Shown here: in pieces, positions 10,185-21,510 of the stretch
Layout of the letters: the number at the start of each line of letters is the position of its first letter
Numbering within the stretch: the first letter of the stretch is position 1
From: Gautieria morchelliformis
Lineage: Eukaryota > Basidiomycota > Agaricomycetes > Gomphales > Gomphaceae
Assembly (NCBI GenBank): GCA_015179125.1
Contig: WHVA01000003.1
Coordinates: 594,001-658,000, forward strand
Reading direction: 5' to 3'
Length of the DNA: 64,000 bases
Notes under the pieces: generated by a model
Database searches by the model: none
What the model was told of the DNA's origin: nothing
Seen by the model: only the letters and a program-made list of their open reading frames with translations
Program-made: the position numbers and the translations under genes

Positions 10185-10217
10185 GTATTATCTGATTCCC
10201 ACCCGATAACTATCGCT

Positions 10218-11645
10218 ATGCCTCCTCGTACCACAGCTACTTCAGCTCGAGCAGGAGCTGTCGAAGCTCTCTCTTATTTTGGCAGTCTTAGATCCGCAGC
10301 ACCAAGACACGCGGAACCCTCCAGCAGCTCTCGTGCCAACAATGAGCTCTCCGATGCTATTCCGCAACGCTTCGAAGAAGTTCCCGACACTAATCCTGAC
10401 AACAATCCTGACTATGACAGAAACTCGACGAGTAGCAGCGGCGAACAAACAGCAGTGTCATTCTGACGCCCAGCTCCACCACCACCACCTCCACCAGGAC
10501 CACCTCCAGGCGGCCCTCATGGCAGCCCACCCGGCGGTCCCCCAGGCGGTCCTCCCGGTGGTCCTCCACCTCCAATCCCACCTCAGATTCCTGCCAACCC
10601 AGTTCCGCCCGCACCAGTTCCGGATCCTGCACAAGCTATCGCCATGCTAGCCAGACAACTCCAGCGCCCGGCCCAAGCACCACCACGCCCCAAGACAAAG
10701 GTCCGCGAACCAGATCAATTCGACGGTTCCGACCCCAAGAAGCTCCAGCCATTTCTGGTCTAGCTTCAACTCAACTTCCACGATCGTCCCGACACCTTTC
10801 CCGACGACGAACGAAAGGTCAATTATGCCCTTTCCTATCTCCGAGGCACGGCTCTCGACTACTTCGAACCCGCCCTCATGGATCCGTTCGCTCTTGTCGA
10901 CTGGGCCGACGATTACCACAACTTCGTTTCCGAACTCCGCAGCAACTTCGAACCATTTGACATGGAAGCCGATGCGGAAAATGAACTCGATAAGCTTCGT
11001 ATGAAAGACACTCATAAGATAGCTAAATATATCGTCACATTCCAGCAGCTCGCTCCTCGAGTCCAATGGGGAGAAGCCACACTCCGACGCCAGTTTTACA
11101 TGGGCTTGCCATCCCGGATCAAGGATGAAATTGCCCGTGTCGGAAAACCCGCCACCCTTACCGACCTTCGCAGTTTAGCCCAATCCATCGATTCGCGCTA
11201 CTGGGAAAGACATTCCGAGATCGCTCACAAAACATCCGCCCAGAGCAAGAACAACAAGTCTTCCGACAAGAAGTCTGACAAAGACAAGAAGAAGAGTAAT
11301 TCTGGAAACAACAACTCCGGAAACAACAACAACAACAGTTCCGGATCCAACTCCGGCAACCGGAACAACAACTCCACCCCTCGCAATAACCAGGCCTCTG
11401 GTTCCAACACCAACGCCCGGAAGAGCACTCCAGACCTTTCTGACAAACTTGGGAAGGACGGAAAACTAACCCCTGTAGAACGCCACCGTCGCATGGACAA
11501 CAACCTTTGCCTTTTCTGCGGCAAAGGCGGTCACGTCGCTCACGATTGCACCCGAGCTTCCGCTTCCGCTGCTAAGGCCAAGGGCCGTGCGGTGAAGATG
11601 GAAGAGAAATCCGAAGCGGCTCCCGCTACGGATGCAAAAAAATAG
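10218..11645 (+). pseudogene. Gag of gypsy element A2
   Basis: Gag packages the element RNA into virus-like particles. It starts with MPPRTTATSA, followed by a Pro/Gly-rich stretch (10470-10620), the capsid core (KVREPDQFDGSDPKKLQPFL, RGTALDYFEPAL) and a Gly/Ser/Asn-rich linker. A zinc knuckle CLFCGKGGHVAHDC (C-x2-C-x4-H-x4-C) lies near 11508. Two in-frame stops are present: TGA at 10464-10466, where the S copy has CAA, and TAG at 10761, where the S copy has CAG. The natural stop TAG at 11643 directly follows a run of seven A, a shift site described separately. Confidence 0.88.
11636..11645 (+). promoter_or_regulatory. Predicted -1 ribosomal frameshift site at the gag end
   Basis: The gag frame reads GCA AAA AAA TAG. 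The heptamer A AAA AAA has the form X XXY YYZ in the zero frame and sits immediately before the stop. Pro-pol continues in the -1 frame (AAA ATA GTC). The S copy has the same seven-A run (30200-30206, minus strand) and the same frame relation. This gives a way to make Gag-Pol in a fixed ratio to Gag. Confidence 0.7.
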
Positions 11646-12632
11646 TCAGCTGTCCTCCGGCCTCCGCATGAGCTGAGGGCTGTGTTGACCCCATTCGTGC
11701 GACAAACGAGGTTAAACTCAACGCATCTGCTCTTTCGTCCTCCGACTCCCTCTCTGTTCCGCTCACTTCCGACACAATTTCCGCACCCCCGTTCACAGCA
11801 TTGATCGACTCCGGTTCGACTCATTGTTTCCTTGATTCCGACTTTGTTTTGAAACATAAACTTCCGACCTGCAACATTCCGACAATTCCGCTCCGCCTTT
11901 TCGACGGGTCGTCTAACACGGCAATTTCCCAAGTCGTGGACCTGTCTATCCGTTTCGCTACTGGGGACAACCATGAAGTTACGTTTTACGTTACTCCGCT
12001 AGATGCTAGCTGTTCCATTGTACTAGGACACAATTGGCTCACCCGATATAATCCGTCGATTAACTGGGCATTGGGTCAAATACAGTTCCGTACCCTGGGT
12101 CAACTTCCGTCTATTCCGACGTCATCCGCAAAGATGGCTCAGGCCTCTTCTGCAACTCCGCTCGTGGATTCAGTTCCGCACTCCGGTCCCACTTTAGCAC
12201 CTCCGTCCCTCGAAGCTCCTCGAATTGCGCTCGTTTCTGCCACTGCTTTCCGCATATTGCAACGGCAAGAAGACACAACCATTTTCCAGCTTCACCTTTC
12301 TGACTCGGCTTCAGTCAAGGCTCGTTCTGCCTCAACTTCTGCTCCGGTCGACATGAGCTCAGTTCTGGATGAATATCGTGACTTCCCGGAAGTGTTCAAT
12401 AAGGCCAAAGCCGATAAACCTGCTGAACATCGACCTTACGATCTGAAGATAGATTTGGAAGAAGGCGCATCTCCGCCCCTTGGACCAATCTACTCTCTTT
12501 CGCAAAGTGAACTCCAAACTCTCCGCGAGTTCATCGATGAACATCTCAACATGGGCTTCATCCGCCCTTTGCTGTCTCCGCACGGCGCTCCGGTCCTTTT
12601 CGTCAAAAAAAAGGATGGATCTCTCCGCCCTG
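11642..12632 (+). pseudogene. Protease and start of reverse transcriptase of gypsy A2 (truncated)
   Basis: In the -1 frame relative to gag, the aspartic protease is seen as LIDSGSTHCFLDSDFV (active site DSG near 11805) and VLGHNWLTRYNP. A linker and the N-terminal RT follow, with GPIYSLSQSELQTLREFI and VLFVKKKDGSLR. The reading then switches abruptly at about 12633 to a non-LTR retrotransposon C-terminus, so the RT palm with YxDD, RNase H and integrase are missing. Confidence 0.87.
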
Positions 12633-13205
12633 AAAAGATGCCGCGCAAACACGCAATGCTGCTAGTACAGCTCAGAACAGGGCATGTAGCGCTGAACAAA
12701 TATCTGGCAAAGATCGGCAAGGCGCCATCACCCAGGTGCCCTGTGTGCAAGAGAGCCGATGAAATGGTGCACCATTATCTGTTCAGATGCCCGAGTTATG
12801 CGAAACAGAGAGCGGAGTTGAGAGCTGTGCAGAGGGGCAAGTTCAATGAAGGTCTTACTGGCCAGGCCCAAGGCGATGAAGCCATTGTTCAGATACATCC
12901 AGGGCACGAGGAGGTTTGAAGAGGCCTACGATGATCTAACCCTACAAGGGGAGGCAGGCAGGGACAGCAACTGAGAGGGAGCTAGGGAGCATAACAGCGA
13001 AGGAGAAAAGATTTTCCGCTGCCCACACAGGCACGGACAGGCTCCAGGCTTCGCCCAAGAGCGCAAGTAGAGACCGAGAAGTATAGGGCAGATAGGGCTA
13101 ATTTATGACCGGCGATATGTATACCTTGTCTTACATAGGCCATTGCCCCAAAAGACAATAAATTGGATAAAAAATAAATAAATAAAAAAGAAAGAAAAAA
13201 AGATG
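12633..13205 (+). mobile_element. 5'-truncated LINE (non-LTR retrotransposon) 3' end
   Basis: The reading LVQLRTGHVALNKYLAKIGK with CPVCKRADEMVHHYLFRCPSY is the C-terminal zinc-ribbon region of fungal LINE ORF2 (CxxC..HH..C). After a frameshift near 12845 it continues as LLARPKAMKPLFRYIQGTRR and ends at the stop near 12974. A 3' UTR and an A-rich tail (13158-13202) follow. It is open in frame with the gypsy RT upstream, so a chimeric frame runs from 11801 to 12919. No convincing target duplication is seen. Confidence 0.8.
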
Positions 13206-13690
13206 AAGCCAATAAATGTTTTGAAGGTAAGAGAGCTACCCGAATGGGGCTTGCCCTATCTACAGTCATAGTGAAATGGCCTGTGATACTTGACGATGTA
13301 ACATACAAGGTCTCACAGAAAGGTTGTCTAGTGGTAACAATCCTTTTGCTGGCGAAGGTACTCCTTCGGAGTCTAAAGAATACTCGGTAACTAAGAGGTG
13401 TGCTACTAGGAGTAGCTAGGGAATTAGGGCCTGGGTTGGCCCGGAATGGGTCTGCAAGGTCTCGATGCACTTAGAACTCGAGCGCCGGGGAAAATGACCA
13501 GTAGAATTTGTGAGTATCAATTGGGAGCATCGTTCGGTCTTTTATACAAACGTATCTAAGGTAATGGATGGTGAGATTGAGGGGCATGGGTGGGAGGAAG
13601 GTCAGAAGGTGGCGGACCGAGGGTTGGAGATGGGTGTGGAGCGTTCGTGGGGTAGATCGAAGATAGAACTACCTACGTGTACATATTGTG
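13206..13690. other. No recognisable feature
   Basis: This is sequence between the LINE tail and the resumed copia element. Short frames at 13510-13767 have no family resemblance. No LTR or TIR end is seen. Confidence 0.4.
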
Positions 13691-15843
13691 GAGCAACATG
13701 GTGCGAGGGCCATGGCTCGACCCAGAGAACTCGTCGTACGGGAGAGGGAAGCGCCGTCAGGCTCTAATCGCGGAAGTCACGGCACTAGCGCATGGGACGT
13801 CGACACTCGAAGAGACAAAGTCAGCATTTGTGACCCTAGCTGAAGATGAGCCTGACCAGCATCGAGACACAATGAACTCACCTGACGCACAGAAATGGAA
13901 GGAAGCGTGCGAGCAGGAGTACGAGACCCTGATGGGATATCACACCTGGACCCTTGTCCAGAGACCACCGAACACGAACATTGTCGGATGCCGATGGACG
14001 TTCAGAGTCAAGAGGGACAACCTGGGACAAGTCAATAAGTATAAAGCCAGGCTAGTCGCTCAGGGATTCTCACAGGTGCCCGGAATTGACTATAACGAGA
14101 CATACTCCCCCACGATCCGACTCACCTCCATCAGGCTGATTCTCACGCTCGCATGTCGATACGGACTAGAACTTCGACAGGTTGACATTAAGGGGGCGTA
14201 CTTGAATGGGAAGCTGGAGGATGAGGTATACATGAGGCAGCCAGAGGGATTTGTGGAGGAAGGAAGCAAAGGAAAGGTGTGCAAGCTGAACAAGGGGGTC
14301 TACGGACTAAAACAGTCAGGGCGCGTGTGGCACAACACCCTGAGAACCGAGATCGAGAAGATAGGGTTCAGAGCGGGGGAGGCCGACACCACAGTATTCT
14401 TTTGATTCAGAGACAGCAGCTCAATCGAGATAGCCGGATGGTACGTCGACGATGGCCTCCTCGCGGCCGACTCCACACAGTCCATGGACCGGATGGTGAT
14501 GGATATAAAGGGGAGCTTCGATATCCAAGACCTTGGAGAGCCGGAACATCTCCTCGGCATCAGGATAAGCAGGAACAGATCGCTGAGTACCATTCACATA
14601 TCCCAACCCTCATTCATCTCTACTATCGCAAAAAGATTCGATATCTCCCCCAGCCAACCTATCATGTCTCCCATGGACTCGACAATCGATCTCAGAATGG
14701 CCACCATCACCGACGATACACTCGACGTACCATACGCGTCCCTCATCGGCAGCCTCAACTACTGGGTGACTTTCCGTAGCCTTAAATTCCTAAACTCCTG
14801 GCTCTAAACCAGCTCCGTGCGATAGCTGTCGAATTTAGGACCGATTTCGAAACCATAACACCAAAGCAATGGCGGAAGTGCTCAGATGCAAGCTGTCATC
14901 GGCATCCGGCCGGCATGAATAAGTAGGGCAGGAAATTTCCACGTTTGGCCAAACCTGTCACTATAGTGCACTATATGTCATCAAAATGTCACATTTTTGG
15001 TTTAGGAAGCAGCAAATAGGTTAGAGCAGGGGTCGTGACCCCTGCTCTAGAGTTTTGGTTTAAAACATTAATTTCCGTTATAGCGGACTTGTAAAACGCT
15101 TCCCTGTCATCGGCTAGTACTCGGCTCGATGTTCCGCAACGTTTAGAACATGGAATTTAGGAATTTAGCTCTACAGAAAGTCACCCACTGCGCCATCGCG
15201 ACCCGCCCCGACATATCATACACAACCAACAAATGCATGCAGTTCATTTCCAGACCAACGCTCCAGCACTGGGAGGCCGCGAAGCGAGTCATACGATACC
15301 TGCTACACACGAAGGAGTACGGGATCCTGTACAGGGCGGAGGGCGACGGGGTCAGGGGGTATGCTCACAACCTGGCAGGATTCACAGACGCGGACTTCGC
15401 AGGCGACGTCAACAACCGCAAGTCCACGACGGGCTGGGTATTCACATTCAATGGCTCCCCGCTCTTGTGGGCGTCCAAGAAACAGCACTGCGTATCGAGA
15501 TGTTCAATGGAATCCGAGCTCATAGCCGGATCATTCGTGTCGGTCGAGGGCATATGGCTGATACGCCTAGGGAAGGATTTTCATCATAATTCTACCCCTA
15601 TTCCGCTCTTCACAGACAATCAATCCTTCATCCTATTCTCAAAGAATGACATCAGCAGCAACCGGACTAAACATATTGACACGCACTATCACTACACGCG
15701 CAACCAAATCGACACCGGGAACATTTGACTGCAGTACATCCCTGGCTCCGATAACCCAGCAGACATTCTCACAAAGCCACTCTCGCCACGCAAGCACGTC
15801 TATCTCCTCGATCTTCTTGGAGTCTGTCGTGCTTGAGGGGGCG
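13690..15843 (+). pseudogene. Ty1/copia reverse transcriptase and RNase H (element G, 3' part)
   Basis: The order is RGPWLDPENSSYGRGKRRQ, then RT motifs (TWTLVQRPPNTNIVGCRWTF, KARLVAQGFSQ, QVDIKGAYLNG, GVYGLKQSGRVWH), a stop TGA at 14403-14405 and the catalytic WYVDDGLL. A MITE interrupts the frame at 14764-15186. RNase H follows (ATRPDISYTTNKCMQF, FTDADFAGDVNNRKSTTG, NQSFILFSKN). Another TGA lies at 15726 before YIPGSDNPADILTKPLS. The polypurine tract TTGAGGGGGCG ends at 15843. Codon frame and style match the integrase at 1-985, so both probably come from one element split by about 12.7 kb. Confidence 0.88.
14764..15186. mobile_element. MITE inserted in copia RT/RNase H
   Basis: The 423-bp element has terminal inverted repeats starting GGGTGACTTTC(C/T)GTAG and continuing through TAAATTCCTAAA, about 34 bp with a few mismatches. 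ACT flanks both ends (14761-14763 and 15187-15189), a 3-bp target duplication. Removing one ACT and the element joins the copia frame as LNYCAIATRPDIS. The interior holds a perfect palindrome with 12-bp arms, AGAGCAGGGGTC-GT-GACCCCTGCTCT, near 15023. There is no coding capacity. The 3-bp TSD suggests a PIF/Harbinger-like or CACTA-like transposase, which is not certain. Confidence 0.85.
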
Positions 15844-16707
15844 TGTTAGGAAACCAGACTGTACAGTACCCAATGACCCACTCACCCTCCTCTGACCCAC
15901 CAATCACTTACCACCCTTTTCCCCCCCATGAGCCTCTACCATCCCACGAGTCAAACAAGTTCACCGAGGCACGTACGTGCGCACCGAGTCGAGTCGAGTC
16001 GAGGAGCCATGCGAGTCCACGCAATCTCACAGGCTCACATCGCTGCACATACATTGCGGATCAGCCGGACGATCGAGTTCTATGTTTCTCCCCCCCCCCC
16101 CTTTCTCCTGTCTCGACCCTGTTCCATTCCACGTGGACATGCAGAAGAAGGTCTGGAAGCGGAGAACGAGGACGAGGGGGAAACGATGAGGGAGGAGTAG
16201 GTGTCGAGAGTGTTATGATACTCCAGTTACGACATTAATGATATCACCAAGGCTCGTACCCAAGTTACATACAGATATCCCCGAACTCCCCGACTCGCGT
16301 ACACACGACACCGAGCCAATACACCTTCGAGCACGCGTACAAGGCACGCCAAGCGAATCGTCATCATATTGAATGCGTCGATCACATCAATCTCGATCGA
16401 CAGACTGACCTGAGACACTGATCCCCGCTTAGACATCAATTCAATTGGGATCAAGGTACATATGCATCCGATCGTCCCTGACCGGACTCGACCGCTGCTC
16501 CACAATTCCCCCTCGCACATCACGCACATGTCTCTCCACACCATCGTCTTATGTACAAATAATCCTTAGCATTCCCTTGTCATATTCATTCGATAGCTCG
16601 CTCCAGTCTATACTCCACATCCCCCTATATCCCTGCGTCACATACCACACGTACTGTATCGACGCCGAGCCCTTTCCAGTAGTTAAGTAGTACAAACAGA
16701 TGTAACA
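15844..16707 (+). repeat. 3' LTR of copia element G
   Basis: An 864-bp LTR runs from TGTTAGGA to TGTAACA, directly after the polypurine tract. It contains a short GAGTC run near 15990 and a C homopolymer near 16090. The next five bases (16708-16712) are ATTAA. The 5' LTR lies outside the window, so the target duplication cannot be tested. Confidence 0.85.
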
Positions 16708-17011
16708 ATTAAGCACGAATAACATTAGTTTCACCTCTCCACCGTCTCAAAGTTCCCGATCGAAGTATTTTCTATAGTACAAGCAGTCCCCTCAGCACTC
16801 AAACATCTACTCGATTCAGCTCCACTTGAAGCTTGAATCAATTCCCAACTCCAAATACAAATCCATTTAGAATAACTCTTATCAGAGAGACTTGTAGATA
16901 TTTTTTCTTGAGGTGTCGGAAAATAGTATAATGGAGAATTAATCGGATTTTGACATATGTCTTGAGAACTGTAAGAAATCAATGGGGTATCGGAAATGAG
17001 GTCGGAATTGA
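16708..17011 (-). other. Spacer downstream of gypsy pol (element S)
   Basis: Read on the minus strand, part of this stretch resembles the 130 bp that follow pol in element A' (shared TCAAA(A)TCCGATTAAT, TTCCGAC, CAAGAAA). It is therefore the 3' untranslated spacer of the gypsy element, cut off by the copia LTR. No gene is seen. Confidence 0.55.
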
Positions 17012-18856
17012 CTAAGGCGTGGAAATGGGGCCAGGCTTATCAGGATATGACTTGTGAAAATCAGAGACGAGGTCAGAGGCATGGTCTAGTTCCATGGCGG
17101 AAATCCACAAGGTCTCTTCGTCGGTGTTTTCATAGCCTGCCCACTTGACTAGGTACTGGAGTTGGCAGCGGTATCGTCTGTCGAGCTTTGAGTTGAGAAT
17201 CTCCGAGATCTCATATTCCAGTTCTCCGTCGATGATGACTGGCGGAGGCGGAGGTTGTTCTCGATTCGGAATTGTATTCGGAACTGCTGGCTCAAGCATG
17301 GAGACGTGGAATACCGGGTGTACTGCGCGCATATTGTCAGGAAGTCTGAGGGTGAAAGAACGACTGCCAGCCTTAGCGATGATCGCGTAAGGGCCAAGGT
17401 ATTTTTCAGAGAGTTTATTCGAGGGGCGAGTGGTGCGGAAGTTTTCAGCTTTGACAAGACTTTGTCGCCTATCTTGAATGCCGGTTGCGGAAGTCGTTTA
17501 CAATCAGCGGAAATCTGGTATCTCTTCTGGGCAGCGGATATGTTCTCTCAGAGGTGCTGGTGAAGGTCATCAAGTTCTACAACGAAATCTCGGGCTCTTG
17601 CAGAGGCGAGGTTGCGTTCAGGGTGGATGGCGAGATTCGGGTGGTAGCCCTTGTTGGCGTAAAAGGGTGAGATTCCAGTGGTGGCGGAAGGCGCATTGTT
17701 GTAAGCAAATTCCGCGAGCGGAAGGAGGTCGGACCAATTGCTGTGTTGGTAGTTGCAATAGATGCGGAGATACTGCTCAAGAGTCTGATTAGTACGTTCC
17801 GTTTGTCCGTCTCCTTCGGGATGATAACCGGAAGTGAAGTGGAGCTTCATGTCGAGAGCCTTGCCGAGTGTGCGGAAAAAGGATGACACGAATTCTGATC
17901 CACGGTCGGAAGTGACATGGGAAGGGATTCCGTGCTTGGACAAGACGTGGAGCACGAAGAGCTGTGTGAGCTGGGCGGAAGTGATGGTGTCGCAGGTTGG
18001 AATAAAGATGGACTGCTTTGTGAGGCGGTCAGCGATAACTAGAATGGTATCATAGCCAGATGACTTAGGAAGTTTCTCAATGAAATCCATGGATATCGAA
18101 TTCCACGGTTGTTCCGGGATCGGAAGTTGCTTCAGGAGGCCGTAGGGTTTGTGACGTTGAAGCTTGGCTTGCATACAGGTGGTGCATGACTTGCAATAGT
18201 CTTGGACCATTGTGCGGAGGAGAGGCCAAGTGTAGGTACGTCGGATTATGTCGAGGGTTTGGTTCTGGCCTTGGTGTCCTGAGAGCAGATGATCGTGGCT
18301 TTGCTGGAGTACGCGAAGTCGTAGATCGTTGGTATCCGGAACGTAAATCTGGGACTTGTACCGGAGAAATCCGTCGGAATCGAGGGACCATCCAGGACTG
18401 GTGAGGTCATCGAGGTGGGCTGCAGAGATGGGGTCGGAAATGAGTGTGGAACGGATGTCGGAATGGAGAGACTCGGTGTCCATAATGATTGAGGTGCGGA
18501 GTAGCGGAATCTGCAATGCTGTGGCACGCAGGGACGATGCCAGTTGCTCAGTGGAGAATACTGGGTGGAAGTTGTGCGGATTAACGCTGGCATAGTCGCT
18601 ACTTCCCTCTGGGGGGTAGATGTCCCAACGTCTAGTGAGCGCGTCGGGTTTTGCTCTGAGCTTTCTGGGGCGGAAGCAGATCACCATGTTGAACTGTGCG
18701 AGATATTCAGACCAGCGGACTTGACGGCGAGTCAAAATCTTAGTAGTCGCGAAATACTCAAGGTTTTTATGATCCGTTACAACGTCGATCGGATAGGTTG
18801 GACCTTCGAGGTAGGGTCGCCAAATTTTGAAGGCTTCGAAGATTGCAAGTAGTTCC
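17012..18856 (-). pseudogene. Gypsy pol 3' half (RNase H, integrase, chromodomain), left arm of an inverted repeat
   Basis: The minus strand reads from RNase H (ELLAIFEAFKIW, VVTDHKNLEYFATTKILTRR), through the integrase zinc finger (HDHLLSGHQG, CKSCTTCMQAK) and core (SMDFIEKLP, HVTSDRGSEF, GDGQTERTNQTLEQ) to the chromodomain (YLVKWAGYENTDEET), ending at 17012. The frame is intact from 18735 to 17548. It then breaks at a TGA after HLHQHL that the right arm shares. The part upstream of RNase H is absent. This is plausibly the pol of element S, whose gag-protease lies at 29749-31619 on the same strand. Confidence 0.88.
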
Positions 18857-21382
18857 TGATGAGTGGGTTGTCATGATTTTCGGTCTAACCAATGCTCCCG
18901 CCGCGTTCCAGCGATTCATGAACGACGTATTTTCCGACCTTCTCGACGTATGCGTCCTAGTCTACATTGACGACATCCTCATCTATTCCGACACACTGAA
19001 AAAACATCGGGAACATGTCCGCGAAGTACTCCGCTGTCTATGCAAACACCATCTCTACGCAAAAGCAGAGAAATGCGAATGGCACCGCAACACGGTCGAA
19101 TACCTCGGCTACATCCTCTCTCCAACAGGTCTTACCATGGCAGAGGACAAAGTCAAGGCAATTCAAGAATGGCCGGAACCCCGACGTGTTAAGGATGTGC
19201 AGTCTTTCCTTGGCTTCGCCAATTTTTACCGACGTTTCATTTATAACTTTTCCGACATTACTGTTCCGCTCACGCGTCTCACCAGGAAGGGTGCCCCATG
19301 GAATTTTACTCCGGAATGCCATTCCGCATTTGAAGCCCTCAAAGCGGCCTTCACTACGGCTCCTATACTCGGTTTCTGGATTCCTGATGCCCACCTTGTA
19401 CTCGAAACCGACGCTTCCGACTACACGCTAGCCACCATTCTTTCCATCATTTCCCCCGACGATGGAGAAATTCATCCGATCGCCTTTCATTCCCGCACCT
19501 TTTCCGCCCCGGAACTCAATTATTACCTCCACGATAAGGAACTACTTGCGATTTTCGAAGCCTTCAAAATCTGGAGACACTACCTCGAAGGTCCAACTTA
19601 TCCAATCGATGTTGTAACGGATCATAAGAACCTTGAGTATTTTGCAACGACTAAGATTTTGACTCGCCGTCAAGTCCGCTGGTCTGAATATCTCTCACAG
19701 TTCAACATGGTGATCTGCTTCCGCCCCAGAAAGCTCAGAGCAAAACCCGACGCGCTCACTAGACGTTGGGACATCTACCCCCAGAGGGAAGTAGCGACTA
19801 TGCCAGCGTTAATCCGCACAACTTCCACCCAGTATTCTCCACTGAGCAACTGGCATCGTCCCTGCGTGCCACAGCATTGCAGTTTCCACTACTCCGCGCC
19901 TCAATCATTATGGACACCGAGTCTCTCCATTCCGACATCCGTTCTGCACTTTGTTCCGACCCCATCTCCGCAACCCACCTCGATGACCCCACCAGTCCTG
20001 GATGGTCCCTCGATTCCGACGGATTTCTCCGGTACAAGTCCCGGATTTACGTTCCGGATACCAACGATCTACGACTTCGCGTACTCCAGCAAAGCCACGA
20101 TCATCCGCTCTCAGGACACCAAGGCCAGAACAGAACCCTCAACATAATCCGACGTACATATACTTGGCCTCTCCTCCACACGATGGTCCAAGACTACTGC
20201 AAGTCATGCACCACCTGTATGCGAGCCAAGCCTCAACGTCACAAACCCTACGGCCTCCTGAAGCAACTCCCGATCCCGGAGCAACCATGGAATTCGATAT
20301 CCATGGATTTCATTGAGAAACTTCCTAAGTCATCTGGCTATGATACCATTCTAGTTATCGCTGACCGCCTCACAAAGCAGTCCATCTTTATTCCAACCTG
20401 CGACACCATCACTTCCGCCCAGCTCACACAGCTCTTCGTGCTCCACGTCTTGTCCAAGCACGGAATCCCTTCCCATGTCACTTCCGACCGTGGATCAGAA
20501 TTCGTGTCATCCTTTTTCCGCACACTCGGCAAGGCTCTCGACATGAAGCTCCACTTCACTTCCGGTTATCATCCCGAAGGAGACGGACAAACGGAACGTA
20601 CTAATCAGACTCTTGAGCAGTATCTCCGCATCTATTGCAACTACCAACACAGCAATTGGTCCGACCTCCTTCCGCTCGCGGAATTTGCTTACAACAATGC
20701 GCCTTCCGCCACCACTGGAATCTCACCCTTTTACGCCAACAAGGGCTACCACCCGAATCTCGCCATCCACCCTGAATGCGACCTCGCCTCTGCAAGAGCC
20801 TGAGATTTCGTTGTGGAACTCGACGACCTTCACCAGCACCTCTGAGAGAACATTTCCGCTGCACAAAAGAGATACCAAACTTCCGCCAATCGGAAACAAC
20901 TTCCGCAAATGGCATTCGAGATAGGCGACAAAGTCTTTGTCAAAGCTGAAAACTTCCGCACCACTCGCCCCTCGAAGAAACTCTCTGAGAAATACCTTGG
21001 CCCTTACGAGATCATCGCTAAGGCCGGCAGTCGTTCTTTCACTCTCAGACTTCCTGACAATATGCGCGCAGTACACCCGGTGTTCCATGTCTCCATGCTT
21101 GAGCCTGCAGTTCCGAATACAATTCCGAATTGAGAACAACCTCCGCCTCCGCCAGTCGTCATCGACGGAGAACCGGAATATGAGATCTCGGAAATTCTCA
21201 ACTCCAAGCTCGACAGACGATACCGCTGCCAACTCCAGTACCTAGTCAAGTGGGCAGGCTATGAAAACACCGACGAAGAGACTTCCTGGATTTCCGCCAC
21301 GGAACTCGACCACGCCTCCGAACTCGTCTCAGATTTCCACAAGGCATACCCTGCCAAGCCCGGACCCCTTCTCGCGCATTAA
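18857..21382 (+). pseudogene. Gypsy A' pol 3' part (RT palm to chromodomain), right arm of an inverted repeat
   Basis: It begins inside RT at EWVVMIFGLTNAPAAFQ, with the catalytic YIDDILIY near 18965, then RNase H (TDASDY, TDHKNLEYF). One C is missing in the C-run near 19780 (five C where the left arm has six), which shifts the frame at DIYP. The zinc finger, the integrase DDE motifs and the chromodomain follow. Stops at TGA 20801-20803 (left arm CGA), TGA after HLHQHL (shared with the left arm) and TGA near 21132 (left arm CGA) break it. It ends at TAA 21380-21382. The 5' half of the element is absent. Confidence 0.88.
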
Positions 21383-21510
21383 GTTGTCCCCACCATTTCC
21401 GCCATCCTACTCCGTTTTCACTCTTTCAGTCACAAGTCAAATCCGATTAATTTTTTCACTACTCTAATTCCGACGTTCCAAGAAATCTATTCTACATGTC
21501 ATTCCGACCC
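21383..21510 (+). other. Spacer between gypsy A' pol and its antisense gene
   Basis: This T/C-rich spacer is homologous to the minus-strand sequence at 16880-17011 next to the left-arm pol. No open frame of note. Confidence 0.6.

Noticed and set aside
12633..12650. AAAAGATG as LINE target duplication (also near 13200)
   Set aside because: The right flank after the A-rich tail is not gypsy sequence, so the match is not a real duplication.
14900..15100. Palindrome AGAGCAGGGGTC..GACCCCTGCTCT as a transcription terminator
   Set aside because: It lies in the centre of a MITE in a eukaryotic genome; a foldback relic is the simpler reading.
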